64,000 bases of DNA, taken from contig NZ_SAUF01000002.1 of NCBI RefSeq assembly GCF_004023665.1, forward strand, positions 930,001 to 994,000, read 5' to 3'. Of the stretch, positions 63,002 through 64,000 are shown piece after piece. The notes beneath the pieces are model-generated. The model saw only the letters and a program-made list of their open reading frames with translations. It had not been told where the DNA came from and made no database searches. The position numbers and the translations under genes are program-made. Each line of letters begins with the position of its first letter. Position 1 is the first letter of the stretch. This DNA comes from Afifella aestuarii (GTDB taxonomy: Bacteria > Pseudomonadota > Alphaproteobacteria > Rhizobiales > Afifellaceae).

Positions 63002-64000
63002 ATGCCCGCCACAATTTCCCGTGCCGCCTATGCCGACATGTTCGGCCCCACCACCGGAGACAAGGTTCGCCTTGCCGATACCGATCTCGTCATCGAGGTG
63101 GAGAAGGATTTCACCATCTATGGCGAGGAGGTGAAATTCGGAGGCGGCAAAGTCATTCGCGACGGCATGGGCCAGAGCCAGCATGCGCGGGCGGATGGCG
63201 CCGTCGACACGGTCATCACCAATGCACTGATCGTCGACCACACCGGTATCTACAAGGCCGATATCGGGTTGAAAGACGGGCGCATCGCGGCGATCGGCAA
63301 GGCCGGCAATCCCGATACGCAGCCAGGCGTCGACATCATCATCGGCCCGGGAACCGAGGCGATCGCGGGCGAAGGCAAGATCGTGACCGCCGGCGGCTTC
63401 GACAGCCATATCCATTTCATCTGCCCGCAGCAGATCGAAGAGGCGCTGATGTCGGGCGTCACGACGATGCTCGGTGGCGGCACCGGCCCGGCGCATGGAA
63501 CGCTCGCGACCACCTGCACGCCGGGCCCCTGGCACATGGCGCGGATGATCGAGGCGGCAGACGCCTTTCCCATGAACATCGGTTTTGCCGGCAAGGGCAA
63601 TGCCTCGCTGCCGGCTGCGCTCGAGGAGATGGTGAAGGGCGGCGCCTGCGCGCTGAAGCTGCACGAGGATTGGGGGACGACGCCGGGCGCCATCGATTGC
63701 TGTCTGTCTGTCGCTGACGATTACGATGTGCAGGTGATGATCCACACCGACACGCTGAATGAATCCGGTTTCGTGGAGAACACGATCGCCGCCTTCAAGG
63801 ATCGCACCATCCATGCCTTCCACACCGAAGGGGCGGGTGGTGGCCATGCGCCGGACATCATCAAGGTCTGCGGCCTGGCGAACGTCCTGCCGTCCTCCAC
63901 CAATCCCACCAGACCCTATACGCGGAACACGATCGACGAGCATCTCGACATGCTCATGGTCTGCCATCACCTCGATTCCAACATTCCCGAAGACGTGGCC
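63002..64000 (+). CDS. ureC: Urease alpha subunit, N-terminal part (cut by window edge)
   Basis: The first 333 residues of the nickel catalytic subunit. [18 protein letters not shown] is the start. His136 and His138 (DSHIHF) are nickel ligands, and Lys219 ([10 protein letters not shown]) is the lysine carbamylated to bridge the two nickels. [10 protein letters not shown] and [12 protein letters not shown] follow. The frame is intact to the window end. It starts 2 nt after the AbrB-like gene rather than directly after ureB. Confidence 0.97.
   Translation, partial: MPATISRAAYADMFGPTTGDKVRLADTDLVIEVEKDFTIYGEEVKFGGGKVIRDGMGQSQHARADGAVDTVITNALIVDHTGIYKADIGLKDGRIAAIGKAGNPDTQPGVDIIIGPGTEAIAGEGKIVTAGGFDSHIHFICPQQIEEALMSGVTTMLGGGTGPAHGTLATTCTPGPWHMARMIEAADAFPMNIGFAGKGNASLPAALEEMVKGGACALKLHEDWGTTPGAIDCCLSVADDYDVQVMIHTDTLNESGFVENTIAAFKDRTIHAFHTEGAGGGHAPDIIKVCGLANVLPSSTNPTRPYTRNTIDEHLDMLMVCHHLDSNIPEDVA

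Overview
The window is GC-rich, densely coded chromosomal DNA from an alphaproteobacterium, most likely of the order Hyphomicrobiales (Rhizobiales). The main support is one long minus-strand run, ctaC-ctaD-ctaB-coxF-ctaG-ctaE-DUF983-SURF1-ispH-thrB-rnhA, a gene order typical of that group. IalB, DUF992, BrnT and heterotetrameric sarcosine oxidase families agree with it. The aa3-type cytochrome c oxidase means an aerobic respirer. I found no rRNA, tRNA, CRISPR array, insertion sequence or prophage.

Layout. 1-3.6 kb: a marR-emrA-emrB efflux operon with an operator-like palindrome. 3.7-9.8 kb: sarcosine oxidase operon 1 (soxBDAG) and a SAM methyltransferase. 11.2-19.4 kb: a corrinoid one-carbon locus holding an ASKHA/ferredoxin reactivator, a methyl-THF methyltransferase, a PF13769 protein, a DUF1638 protein, a corrinoid protein and an MttB-family methyltransferase. 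A brnTA toxin-antitoxin pair and an entericidin gene sit inside it. 19.5-25.5 kb: an XRE regulator, GST, Fe-S protein, small membrane proteins, an MFS carrier and CorA. 25.5-34.5 kb: the oxidase/ispH/thrB/rnhA run. 34.8-42.6 kb: IalB, a betaine-homocysteine methyltransferase-like gene, DUF992, RNase T2, a YitT-like protein, a peptide-type binding protein and an Fe-alcohol dehydrogenase. 43.5-48.6 kb: sarcosine oxidase operon 2 in the opposite orientation. 48.8-51.7 kb: a TPR protein and TRAP permeases. 51.8-59.3 kb: a beta-oxidation operon (fadE-fadI-fadJ-CoA transferase). 59.3-59.9 kb: a second BrnT toxin with an HTH-type antitoxin. 60-64 kb: a urease cluster cut by the window end.

The unifying theme is methylamine/betaine one-carbon metabolism. 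The MttB-family enzyme, corrinoid protein and methyl-THF methyltransferase could move a methyl group from a quaternary amine such as glycine betaine to THF. The BHMT-like enzyme would move one to homocysteine. The two SoxBDAG complexes would oxidise the resulting sarcosine-type products to glycine with 5,10-methylene-THF formation. The substrate is inferred, not shown.

The most unusual signals are: arginine/glycine-rich tails shared by three proteins of the corrinoid pathway; the two uncharacterised conserved partners (DUF1638, PF13769) of this pathway in an aerobe; two BrnT toxins paired with unrelated antitoxins; and a urease operon split by three foreign genes, the last of which is nearly fused to ureC.
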